In this document: one piece after another, positions 47,023 through 54,875 of the stretch
Numbering within the stretch: the first letter of the stretch is position 1
Layout: every line of letters starts with the position of its first letter
NCBI RefSeq assembly: GCF_001294335.1
Contig: NZ_LGKG01000112.1
Location: 186,001 to 250,000, forward strand
Origin: Streptomyces chattanoogensis
GTDB taxonomy: Bacteria; Actinomycetota; Actinomycetes; Streptomycetales; Streptomycetaceae
Direction of reading: 5' to 3'
Length of the DNA stretch: 64,000 nt
Notes under the pieces: generated by a model
Told to the model about the DNA's origin: nothing
What the model saw: only the letters and a program-made list of their open reading frames with translations
Databases searched by the model: none
Translations under genes and position numbers: made by a program

Positions 47023-47810
47023 GCCCCGGCCTCCTTCTTCACCTGATCCGTACGCGCCTTGCGGCGGGTGACGGCGTTGTCCGAGGCGCCGGTGATCGCG
47101 GCGATGATCTCTTCGTGGGAGGTGCCCTCGACGGGGAAGACACCGTTGTTACGGCCCAGCCGCAGCACCGCGACCCGGTCCGCGACGGCCTGCACATCGG
47201 CCATGTTGTGGCTGATGAGGATGACGCCCAGGCCTCGCTCGCGCAGCCGCTCCACGAGGTCGAGGACCTGCGCCGTCTGCTCGACGCCGAGGGCCGCGGT
47301 GGGCTCGTCGAGGATGACGATCTTCGGGTCGCCGATCAGCGCGCGGGCGATGGCGACGACCTGCCGCTGACCGCCGGAGAGCGCGGCGACGGGGATCCGG
47401 ACGCTGGGGATGCGGATGGACAGGGTGTCCAGCAGCTCCTTCGCGCGCTTTTCCATGGCGATCTCGTCGAGGACGCCCGCGGTGCGGGTCTCGTTGCCGA
47501 GGAAGAGGTTGGCGACGACATCGAGGTTGTCGCAGAGCGCGAGGTCCTGGTAGACGGTCGCGACGCCGAGTTCCTGGGCGTCGTGCGGCTTGGCGATGCG
47601 TACCGCCTCGCCCTCCCACTCGATGGCGCCGTCGTCGACCGGGTGGACGCCGGAAATGGTCTTGACCAGGGTGGACTTGCCGGCACCGTTGTCGCCGACA
47701 AGGGCGACCACCTCACCGGGGTGGATCTCCAGGGTGACGTCCGTGAGTGCCTGGACGGCACCGAACCGCTTGGAGATTCCGCGCAACGCCAGCACAGGCG
47801 TAGCGGACAC
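47019..47810 (-). CDS. xylG: Sugar ABC transporter ATP-binding protein (XylG-like)
   Basis: This protein has 263 aa. The GTG at 47810 has AAGGAG 9 nt upstream; an ATG at 47819 sits too close to that site. Walker A GDNGAGKST, signature LSGGQRQ and Walker B IVILDEPTAAL are present. It is a single ATPase domain, about half the length of E. coli XylG/RbsA, which carry two, so it should act as a homodimer. Confidence 0.9.
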   Translation of the reverse strand: MSATPVLALRGISKRFGAVQALTDVTLEIHPGEVVALVGDNGAGKSTLVKTISGVHPVDDGAIEWEGEAVRIAKPHDAQELGVATVYQDLALCDNLDVVANLFLGNETRTAGVLDEIAMEKRAKELLDTLSIRIPSVRIPVAALSGGQRQVVAIARALIGDPKIVILDEPTAALGVEQTAQVLDLVERLRERGLGVILISHNMADVQAVADRVAVLRLGRNNGVFPVEGTSHEEIIAAITGASDNAVTRRKARTDQVKKEAGA

Positions 47811-47954
47811 GTGAATCATCTCCTTCGCCGCCGTCACAACGGCGGGGATGGTGGTGCGAAGAGCGCGAGAGGGCTCTGCAAAGAGGGGTGGGGGGTGGCC
47901 GGGCCCGCGCCAGGGACGGGGCGGCGCGGGCCGGGCCGGGCCGGTGGGCGCGGG

Positions 47955-49049
47955 TTACTTGATGCCGGCCGCTTCGCAGGCCTTCTTGACGTCGCCGGTG
48001 CAGATCTGGCTCGCCTTGTAGACCTTGTCCTTGAGGATCGTGTCCTTGATGTTGTCCTTGGTCACGATCTGCGCGTCGTACAGCTTGGCGGGAATGCCCT
48101 TGACGTCGCCGCTGAGGCTGTCGACCTTGGCGTCGGTCAGGGAGCCGATCTTCTCGCCCTTGAGGAGCTTGACCGCGATCTCGGCCGTGGAGTCGGCCTG
48201 CGGCTTGATCTGCTTGTAGATGGTGAACGCCTGCTGGCCCTTGAGGATCCGCTGGAGGCCGGCGAGTTCGGCGTCCTGGCCGCCGACCGGGACCTTGACG
48301 CCCTGCTGCTTGAGGGCGGTGATGATGCCGCCGGCCATGCCGTCGTTACCGGAGTAGACGCCCTGGAAGCCGTCCTTGCCGAGCGAGTCGATGGCGGAGC
48401 TCATCTTCTTGTTGGCCTCGTCCGGCGACCAGTCCGGGATCTCCTGCTCGTATGCGATCTTCTTGACCTGCTTGTCCAGGACGCTGTGTGCGCCCTTCTT
48501 GAAGAACGGCATGTTCGGGTCGGTGGGCGACCCGTTGATCATGACGACATTGCTGTCCTTGGCCTTGTCGCCGAGCGCCTTGACCAGCGCCTGGCCCTGC
48601 AGGCGGCCGATCTTCTCGTTGTCGTAGGAGACATAGGCGGAGATGTTGCCCTCGGCCAGCCGGTCGTACGCGACGACCTTGACGCCCTTCTTGGCGGCCT
48701 GGTTGACCCAGGTCTTGGTGGCCTTGAAGTCGACGGCGTCGAGGATGATCACCTTCACGCCCTGGGTGATCAGCGCGTCGAACTGCTTCTTCTGGGTGTC
48801 GGTTTCCTGCGAAGCGTTGTTGTACAGGACCTTGCAGTCGCTGCACAGCGCCTTGATCTTGCCCTCGATCAGCGGGCGGTCGAAGGTCTCGTAGCGCGTG
48901 GTCTTGTTCTCCGGCAGCAGCAGACCGATGGTCTTCCCGTCGCCGCCGCCCGCCTTGGCGCCGTCACCGGCCTTGCCGCAGGCGGCCACGGAGAGCGCCA
49001 TCGAGACGGCGGCGGTTCCTATGACGACGCGGCGCGTCCAAACGTTCAT
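47955..49049 (-). CDS. xylF: Sugar ABC transporter substrate-binding lipoprotein (XylF-like)
   Basis: This protein has 364 aa. Signal peptide with lipobox SVAAC, lipidated Cys at residue 24. The periplasmic-binding fold of the ribose/xylose group follows, with TIGLLLPENKTTRYETFDRP, VIILDAVDF, VKVVAYDRL and VYSGNDGMAGGII. From S. coelicolor work the orthologous system (SCO6009-6011) imports xylose. The 144-nt gap to xylG may allow differential expression. Confidence 0.92.
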   Translation of the reverse strand: MNVWTRRVVIGTAAVSMALSVAACGKAGDGAKAGGGDGKTIGLLLPENKTTRYETFDRPLIEGKIKALCSDCKVLYNNASQETDTQKKQFDALITQGVKVIILDAVDFKATKTWVNQAAKKGVKVVAYDRLAEGNISAYVSYDNEKIGRLQGQALVKALGDKAKDSNVVMINGSPTDPNMPFFKKGAHSVLDKQVKKIAYEQEIPDWSPDEANKKMSSAIDSLGKDGFQGVYSGNDGMAGGIITALKQQGVKVPVGGQDAELAGLQRILKGQQAFTIYKQIKPQADSTAEIAVKLLKGEKIGSLTDAKVDSLSGDVKGIPAKLYDAQIVTKDNIKDTILKDKVYKASQICTGDVKKACEAAGIK

Positions 49050-49148
49050 GGGGGTTGCCTCCCTGACGAGGCCGCGTCGTTGCGGCCGAGGTGGCTGGAA
49101 GTCAACTCGGCCGCCGCCCCACCGTCAAGAAGTAAATCCTTAACGAGA

Positions 49149-49162
49149 TGGCAACGGTGCCA
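49149..49162. promoter_or_regulatory. Operator-like inverted repeat upstream of xylF
   Basis: TGGCAACGGTGCCA has perfect TGGCA/TGCCA arms around ACGG, in an AT-rich stretch 100 nt upstream of xylF and between it and rok7B7. It resembles LacI-type operators of actinobacteria and the site before the GH92 gene. The protein that binds it is not identified. Confidence 0.4.
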
Positions 49163-49260
49163 TGCGTTAGCAGTGTGAACTCAAGCCGAACGCGCTACGG
49201 GGGCGGCGGCCGCGGGCGCCGAGGCGCCGCGGCGAGCCTGGCCGAAAAGCGATGCCGCCG

Positions 49261-50460
49261 TCACGCCATGGCGGGTGCGTCCGCGTTCCGTGCACCGTCG
49301 AGCAGGGTCGAATCACCCATCTCGCTCAGTACGAGCGCGAGCGCGCCCAGCACCTCCGCACGGCCGCCGAGCGTGCCGGGGACGATCCCCAACTGCCGTG
49401 CCGCGCTGGGGATCGCATACCGCGACACCGACTCCCGGATCGGCGCCAGCACCAGCTCACCGGCCTCGGCAAGATCGCCGCCGAGCACCACCCGGCTCGG
49501 ATTGAGCAGATTGCACAGATTCGCCACACCGCTGCCGATATGGCGGCCCACATCCGCGATCACCCGCCGGCAGCCCGGGTCCCCCTCACGGGCCAGCTGC
49601 ACCACCCTGGCCATGGTCAGATCCGGACCGTGGCTGGGCTGGAGCAGGGGGAGCACATACCGCGCCGCGGTGAAGGTCTCCAGACAGCCGCGGTTGCCGC
49701 AGCGGCAGACCGGCCCGGACTCGTCCAGCGTGATGTGCCCGATCTCGCCCGCCGTACCGCCCGGTCCCCGGTAGATCTGCCCGCTGATCACCAGGCCCGC
49801 GCCGACACCGCTGGCCACCTTGATGTACGCGAGATCGGCGGCCCCGCGCCCGCCGCCCCACACCAGCTCGCCGAGCGCGCCCAGGTTGGCGTCGTTGTCG
49901 ACGTACACGGGCACGCCGAGGCGCCCGGACAGCTCCTGGCTGGGGTTCGTACCGGACCAGCCCGGCAGGATCGCCGTCGAGCCGAGCGTCCCGGATTCCA
50001 CGTCGATGGGCCCCGGGACACCCAGACCGACGCCGATGACCTTGTCGGCACCGACCCCGGTGGCCGCGATCAGCCGGTTGACCAGCCGTTCCGCCCGGTC
50101 GAAGCCCTCGGCCGCGGAGGCGTCCACATCGATCGGCTCGGCCTCCTCGGCGAGCACCTGGTGCGCGAGGTTGCCGACCGCCACCCGCAGATGGGAGTGC
50201 CCGAAATCGACGCCGACGACAATGCCCGCGTCCCCGGAGAGCGACACGCTGCGCGCCCGCCGCCCGCCCGCGGAGGTGGGCGTGACCTCGACGGTCCCGC
50301 CGTCCTTCAGCTCGCGAACGATGTTGGAGACGGTGGCCGCGGACAGCCCCGTGCTCCGGGCGATCTCCGCCTGCGTGAGGGAGCCCGCCATACGCACCGC
50401 TCGTACGACCCGCTCCAGATTGGCCCGGTGCAGCGAGGACTGCGACCCCGGAGTCTCCAT
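49261..50460 (-). CDS. rok7B7: ROK-family regulator Rok7B7
   Basis: This protein has 399 aa from the ATG at 50460; a start at 50493 is possible. Winged helix-turn-helix at about 20-65 (GSLTQAEIARSTGLSAATVSN, in two parts), then a sugar-kinase-like ROK domain: GVDFGHSHLRVAVG, VDNDANLGALGE, AGEIGHITLD and the zinc motif CRCGNRGCLE. The position between xylFGH and ngcEFG genes is the same as for SCO6008. In S. coelicolor Rok7B7 affects xylose transport, carbon catabolite repression and antibiotic production. Confidence 0.9.
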   Translation of the reverse strand: METPGSQSSLHRANLERVVRAVRMAGSLTQAEIARSTGLSAATVSNIVRELKDGGTVEVTPTSAGGRRARSVSLSGDAGIVVGVDFGHSHLRVAVGNLAHQVLAEEAEPIDVDASAAEGFDRAERLVNRLIAATGVGADKVIGVGLGVPGPIDVESGTLGSTAILPGWSGTNPSQELSGRLGVPVYVDNDANLGALGELVWGGGRGAADLAYIKVASGVGAGLVISGQIYRGPGGTAGEIGHITLDESGPVCRCGNRGCLETFTAARYVLPLLQPSHGPDLTMARVVQLAREGDPGCRRVIADVGRHIGSGVANLCNLLNPSRVVLGGDLAEAGELVLAPIRESVSRYAIPSAARQLGIVPGTLGGRAEVLGALALVLSEMGDSTLLDGARNADAPAMA

Positions 50461-50787
50461 TGACTCATCCACTCCCGTCTGGGGCTGGGCCACATCAGCG
50501 GGGCCCGGCTGTCTCCAACATGTGAATCTAAGCTGACGCGCCCGGGCCGTCTCCCGTCAAGTACTTGAGTGGCCAAGAGATCAAGTGGAATGCAGACGGA
50601 ATGACCATGGCAGGCGTGGTCCGGCACCCTGGCGGGGCGGCGGGACCTGCCTGCGGAGCCGGTGGCGAGGGTGTTGCCGGCGTTGTGTCCGGTCGGTGCC
50701 GTGTCTTTTCGATCACACCGATGACATCGGGCACGCCGAACGTGCCGGACACATCCCTCGCGCCGCATGCACCCCGGGGATCAGACG
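50461..50787. promoter_or_regulatory. 327-nt upstream region of rok7B7 with a 12-nt palindrome
   Basis: No gene is seen. TCAAGTACTTGA at 50557-50568 is a perfect palindrome about 97 nt before the rok7B7 start, in an AT-richer segment, and could be an operator (autoregulation by Rok7B7 is possible but not shown). The region also carries the 3' flank of the ngcG gene, with no obvious terminator. Confidence 0.35.
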
Positions 50788-51795
50788 CTACTTCAGCGCC
50801 CCGGCCGTCAGACCGGCCACCACCTGCCGCTGGAAGATGATGTACGCCGCGAGCACCGGCAGCATCGCGATCGTCAGCCCGGCGAACAGCCCCGACCAGT
50901 CCCCCTTGTAGCCCTGGCTCACGGCCAGCGCCACCAGCCCCTGGGTCAGCATCTTCTTGTTCGGGTCACCGACATTGAGCACCGTCGGCAGCAGGTACTG
51001 GTTCCACTGCCCGAGGAAGTTGAAGATCCCGACGCTGATCAGGCCGGGGCGGGCCATCGGCAGCATCACCTGGAAGAAGGTGCGGGTGTGCGAGGCACCG
51101 TCGATGAGCGCCGCCTCGGCCACCGACGTCGGCAGTGTCCTGAAGAACCCGCTGAGGAAGAAGACCGTGAACGGCAGTGAATAGGCGATATAGACGAGGA
51201 TCAGGCCGTGGTAGGTGTCCAGCAGCGTCATGTTCTTCATGACGAAGAACAGCGGGACCAGCGCCAGGATGACCGGGAAACCCATGCCGCCCACGAACAG
51301 GAAGTAAAGGAAGCGGTTCCCGGGGAAGTCGAAACGGGCCAGCACATACGCCGCCATCGACCCGAGCAGCATCGTGCCGATCAGCGAACCCCCCACCACA
51401 ATGAGCGAGTTGAGGAAGTACTGGCCCATGTTCGCCTTGTCCCAGGCGCGCGCCCAGTTGTCGAAATGCAGGACGGACGGCAGCCCCCACGGCGAGCCGA
51501 AGATCTCGGCATCGTCCTTGAAGGAGCTGACCACCGCCCACAGCAGCGGCATGGTGACCAACAGGCCCCAGATCACCAGGACGCCGTGGGAGAAGACATT
51601 GAGGACCCCGCCCTCACCCCTTCCGCCGCCGTTCCGCTCCTTGCGGGGCGGCGCGGAAAGGCCGTCGTCCGGCCTCTCCTTGACGACAGCCGTGGCGGCA
51701 CCCGTCACCACGCCTTCCGTGGCGCCTTTCGGGGCGCTCTGGGTGACGCCTTCCCTATCGCCCGGAAGCCCCGCGGGATCCGTCTGCGCACTCAT
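50788..51795 (-). CDS. ngcG: Sugar ABC transporter permease (NgcG-like)
   Basis: This protein has 335 aa. After a hydrophilic N-terminus of about 65 residues come six membrane helices. The cytoplasmic EAA loop is EAALIDGASHTRTFFQVMLPMARPGL, the hallmark of MalG-type permeases. The ATG overlaps the ngcF stop by one base (TGATG). Name assigned by order next to rok7B7, as for SCO6007; substrate would be N-acetylglucosamine or chitobiose. Confidence 0.85.
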   Translation of the reverse strand: MSAQTDPAGLPGDREGVTQSAPKGATEGVVTGAATAVVKERPDDGLSAPPRKERNGGGRGEGGVLNVFSHGVLVIWGLLVTMPLLWAVVSSFKDDAEIFGSPWGLPSVLHFDNWARAWDKANMGQYFLNSLIVVGGSLIGTMLLGSMAAYVLARFDFPGNRFLYFLFVGGMGFPVILALVPLFFVMKNMTLLDTYHGLILVYIAYSLPFTVFFLSGFFRTLPTSVAEAALIDGASHTRTFFQVMLPMARPGLISVGIFNFLGQWNQYLLPTVLNVGDPNKKMLTQGLVALAVSQGYKGDWSGLFAGLTIAMLPVLAAYIIFQRQVVAGLTAGALK

Positions 51796-52718
51796 CAGAA
51801 CTCCAGTCGCTCGCGCCGTCCCAGCCGCATCACAATGGCCGAGAAGATGAGGGTCACGATCAGCAGGGAAACGCCGATGGAGGTCGCGTATCCGGCCTGA
51901 CCGTCGCGGAAGGTCTTCTGGTAGACGTACAGCGGAAGGACCTCGGTCGCATAGTCGGGGCCGCCCGGACCGACGCTCATGATCTGCACGAACGCGAAGG
52001 CCGACACGTCCAGGGCGAGGATGCCCATATAGATCCAGCCGGTCTGCACGGTGTCCCACAGCAGCGGCAGGGTGATCCGGAAGAACGTGTTGAAGCGGTT
52101 CGCGCCGTCCAGCAGCGCGGCCTCGTAGAAGTCCTTCGGGATGGAGCTCATACCGGCCGAGAAGAGCACGACGTAGAAGCCGACATTGGCCCACACCATC
52201 GCGCCCATCACACACCACAGCGCGATCCCCGGATCACCCAGCCAGTCCGGCTGCACATTGTCCAGACCGATCGCCTTGAAGAACGCGTTGAGTGCGCCGC
52301 TCTCCGGGTTGTAGGCGAACTGGAACAGCAGCGCGACGATCGGTACGGACAGCACCTGCGGAAAGAAATAGAGAATCTTGTACGCGCTCGAGCCGCGTAC
52401 GCCGCCGATCACCGCCTTCTTCCTCCGGCGTCCGCCGACATTGAGCATGAAGGCGAAGAAGAGTCCGAGCGACAGCGTCACCACCGGCAGCAGGAGCAGC
52501 AGCGTCACACTGTTGCCCACGGCGGCCCAGAAGACATCGTCCTGGAAGAGCCGCGCGTAGTTGTCGAAGCCGACCATCTTCATGTCCGGACTCAGCCCGG
52601 TCCAGTCCGTGAAGGAGTAGTAGATGGCCTGCACGAACGGCGAGATCACAAAGATCGCATAAATCGCCAGCGGGATGACCAGGAACCCCGCGATGAAACG
52701 GTATTTGCCGTGCTGCAT
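51795..52718 (-). CDS. ngcF: Sugar ABC transporter permease (NgcF-like)
   Basis: This protein has 307 aa with six membrane helices. EAA loop EAALLDGANRFNTFFRITLPLL. Between helices 2 and 3 is a basic stretch GGRRRKKAVIGG. GGGAG lies 5 nt before the ATG. It is the MalF-type partner of NgcG. The 179-nt gap before it holds a common Streptomyces hairpin element, so expression relative to ngcE may be reduced. Confidence 0.85.
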   Translation of the reverse strand: MQHGKYRFIAGFLVIPLAIYAIFVISPFVQAIYYSFTDWTGLSPDMKMVGFDNYARLFQDDVFWAAVGNSVTLLLLLPVVTLSLGLFFAFMLNVGGRRRKKAVIGGVRGSSAYKILYFFPQVLSVPIVALLFQFAYNPESGALNAFFKAIGLDNVQPDWLGDPGIALWCVMGAMVWANVGFYVVLFSAGMSSIPKDFYEAALLDGANRFNTFFRITLPLLWDTVQTGWIYMGILALDVSAFAFVQIMSVGPGGPDYATEVLPLYVYQKTFRDGQAGYATSIGVSLLIVTLIFSAIVMRLGRRERLEF

Positions 52719-52763
52719 GACTCCCGATCCCGTTCTCTCCCTGCGGATGCCGCCGCTGGTGAC

Positions 52764-52795
52764 GCTCCCCCGGCCAGCGCCGGGAGGTACCCCCA
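52764..52795. repeat. Streptomyces-type intergenic hairpin element
   Basis: GCTCCCCCGGCC, then AGC, then GCCGGGAGGTACCCCCA. I recall near-identical elements (CTCCC...GGGAGGTACCCCCA) in many Streptomyces intergenic spaces. It lies between ngcE and ngcF and can form a stem with CGGC/GCCG and CTCC/GGAG. Three GTCAGCGC copies follow at 52863-52904. Confidence 0.5.
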
Positions 52796-52897
52796 CGAAC
52801 TCGGCGCCCGACGCAACTCGTCGCTCAGCGCCGGTACTTGTCGGCGCCGGCACCCGCCACTTGTCAGCGCATGTGACCGTCAGCGCTTGCAGGTGTG

Positions 52898-54337
52898 TCA
52901 GCGCTTGTACTTCTTGACGCTGGAGTCGTCGCGGGTGTCGTCCGCGTACTTCTGGATCTTCTTTATCGCCTCGTCCGGCGTCATCCGTCCGGCCATCATC
53001 TCGCCCAGCGCGCCGACCCCGATCCGCTCCTTCTGCAGCGCCACATACCAGTCCTGCAGCCGGGGATTGACGATGTTCGAGCCGGCCTTCTGCAGCGCCG
53101 CATGCGCCGACGTCAGCCCCGGCGGGAGCGTGACGCCCTCCGTGCCGCCGTTGAACGAACAGAGCGAGGAGACCTGCTTGATGAAATTCTGCGCTGACTT
53201 CTTGCTGAGCATGATGCGCAGCAGTTCCATGCCGCCGTCGGAGTTCTTCGCCGCCTTCGGGACGATGTACGGCTCGCCGCCCGAGGCCCAGATCGTGCCG
53301 AACGGCATCTTGTCCGAGGAGGAGAGGCTGGACGGCGCGCCGACCGCGAGGTCGAAGTGCGGATTCGCGGCGATCTGCTTGGCCGATTCGTTCTCCACCC
53401 AGGAACCGTTGGGGATGAACAGCGCCTTCCCGTCGGCCCATGCCTTCTGCGACTGGAGGTGGTCGAGACCCGGCGAGCCCTTGAGGACGTACCCCTTCTT
53501 GTAGAGCTCGTAATAGGCGTCGAATGCCGCCTTGACCGCGGGGTCCTTCCAGGCGTTCGGCTCCAGGTTGTCGATGCGCCGCAGGACCTCCGCGCCGCCG
53601 ATCTTGGCGATGAACGGGTAGAGGCTGAAGGGCAGGTAGTAGGGGTACTTGCCCGGGTAGGTCCAGCCCGCGATGCCCTTCTTCTTGGCCTTCGCGCACA
53701 GCGCGAGCATCTCGTCCCAGGTCTCGGGGTATTCCGCGTCCAGCTTCCGGAGATTCCCCTTGGAGTACCACACGCCGTACACCGTGTAGGCGTAGTACAG
53801 GATCCAGGTCTCCTTACCGCCGAACTGCCCCATCTCGATGACGCCCGGGCGCAGCGTGTCGCGCACCTTCTTGTTCGGGTCGTCGACCGAGGGGGCGTCG
53901 AGGAGCGGCGTCAGATCACTGAGCTGGTTCTTGCCGACCAGGGTGCCGAAATCCATCTGCTCGGCGCCGGAGTTGTCGACGAGATCGGGCGGATTCCCGC
54001 CGTTGAAGCGGGGCTGCAGCGTCGACTGGATCTTCTGCGTCGAGGACAGCTTGACCTTGCCCTCGGCCTTCGGGAACGCCTTGAGGTACTCCGCCTGCGC
54101 ATCCTTGGCGTACTTGTCGCCGAATCCACCGTCGAAGATGACGACGTCCAGCCCCGCGGACTCATTGACGGCCAGCGGATTCTTCGCCGTCTTCTTTCCC
54201 TTGGCGACCTTGTCCCCGTCTCCGCTGGAGGCCCCGGCGCACGCCGACAACATGCTCATGGCCGGTACGGCGACGATTCCCAGGGCCGCGGCCCGCTTGA
54301 CCAGATCGCGGCGGTTGAATTCTGAGGTGGATCCCAT
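52898..54337 (-). CDS. ngcE: Chitobiose/GlcNAc-binding lipoprotein (NgcE-like)
   Basis: This protein has 479 aa from the ATG at 54337, with GAGG upstream. Tat-type signal NRRDLVKRAA followed by lipobox LSAC, so a Tat-exported lipoprotein. The rest is a family 1 solute-binding protein, with NPPDLVDNSG, YYAYTVYGVWYSKG and a C-terminal helical region. In S. coelicolor NgcE (SCO6005) binds N,N'-diacetylchitobiose. No ATPase gene is linked; MsiK is the usual shared ATPase in Streptomyces. Confidence 0.88.
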   Translation of the reverse strand: MGSTSEFNRRDLVKRAAALGIVAVPAMSMLSACAGASSGDGDKVAKGKKTAKNPLAVNESAGLDVVIFDGGFGDKYAKDAQAEYLKAFPKAEGKVKLSSTQKIQSTLQPRFNGGNPPDLVDNSGAEQMDFGTLVGKNQLSDLTPLLDAPSVDDPNKKVRDTLRPGVIEMGQFGGKETWILYYAYTVYGVWYSKGNLRKLDAEYPETWDEMLALCAKAKKKGIAGWTYPGKYPYYLPFSLYPFIAKIGGAEVLRRIDNLEPNAWKDPAVKAAFDAYYELYKKGYVLKGSPGLDHLQSQKAWADGKALFIPNGSWVENESAKQIAANPHFDLAVGAPSSLSSSDKMPFGTIWASGGEPYIVPKAAKNSDGGMELLRIMLSKKSAQNFIKQVSSLCSFNGGTEGVTLPPGLTSAHAALQKAGSNIVNPRLQDWYVALQKERIGVGALGEMMAGRMTPDEAIKKIQKYADDTRDDSSVKKYKR

Positions 54338-54531
54338 GCTCAAGTCCTCGCCTTCTTCAGGACTCAGGCGGTGTACCGGAGCCACCCCGGCACCGCAGGT
54401 CAGATGAAGCTGAGTTGTACGGGATGTGCACCGGACGCGCGGGATACGCGCTAGGGAGACCCGGGGAAATCATCCATTCCCCCGCACTCCCCCGGATCCA
54501 CGGCCCAGTCGCACGGGCCGGTCGGATGCCG

Positions 54532-54547
54532 ACAGGTATAGTCCACT
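54532..54547. promoter_or_regulatory. DasR-like (dre) site upstream of ngcE
   Basis: Read on the minus strand, AGTGGACTATACCTGT matches 12 of 16 positions of the DasR consensus AGTGGTCTAGACCACT. It is 195 nt before the ngcE start, in the gap to the divergent GH92 gene. DasR controls GlcNAc and chitin genes in Streptomyces, so the position makes sense, but the match is imperfect. Confidence 0.35.
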
Positions 54548-54841
54548 TCCGGCCGAAGGGGCAAGATCGAACGCAGGGTTGGACGGCGTCTTTCCCTAGT
54601 TGAGACCTCCCCGGTATGCACGGGGATGCACCATTGGCCGACACCCCGCCCGCCCACGGCGGGAAGGCGGTCCGGCGACCGCAGCGCCGACCCACCGACC
54701 GCACCGGCACCCTTGACACCCCTCTCCCCACCCCCCTTACTTGTCTCTGCTCATCCCCCGCATTTCTCCGGATCTCCCCGTATCTCTCCGGATCGCTTCG
54801 CATCACCCCTGCGCCACCACACATCGCCACCACCCATCAAT

Positions 54842-54855
54842 TGACAACGATGTCA
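54842..54855. promoter_or_regulatory. LacI-type operator before the GH92 gene
   Basis: TGACAACGATGTCA has perfect TGACA/TGTCA arms around ACGA and lies 20 nt upstream of the GTG, just before GAGAGGG. This is the usual form and place of LacI-family operators in glycoside hydrolase genes of actinobacteria. No LacI gene is adjacent. The remaining gap 54338-54875 shows no gene. Confidence 0.5.
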
Positions 54856-54875
54856 CCTTTGTTGAGAGGGCTCGC

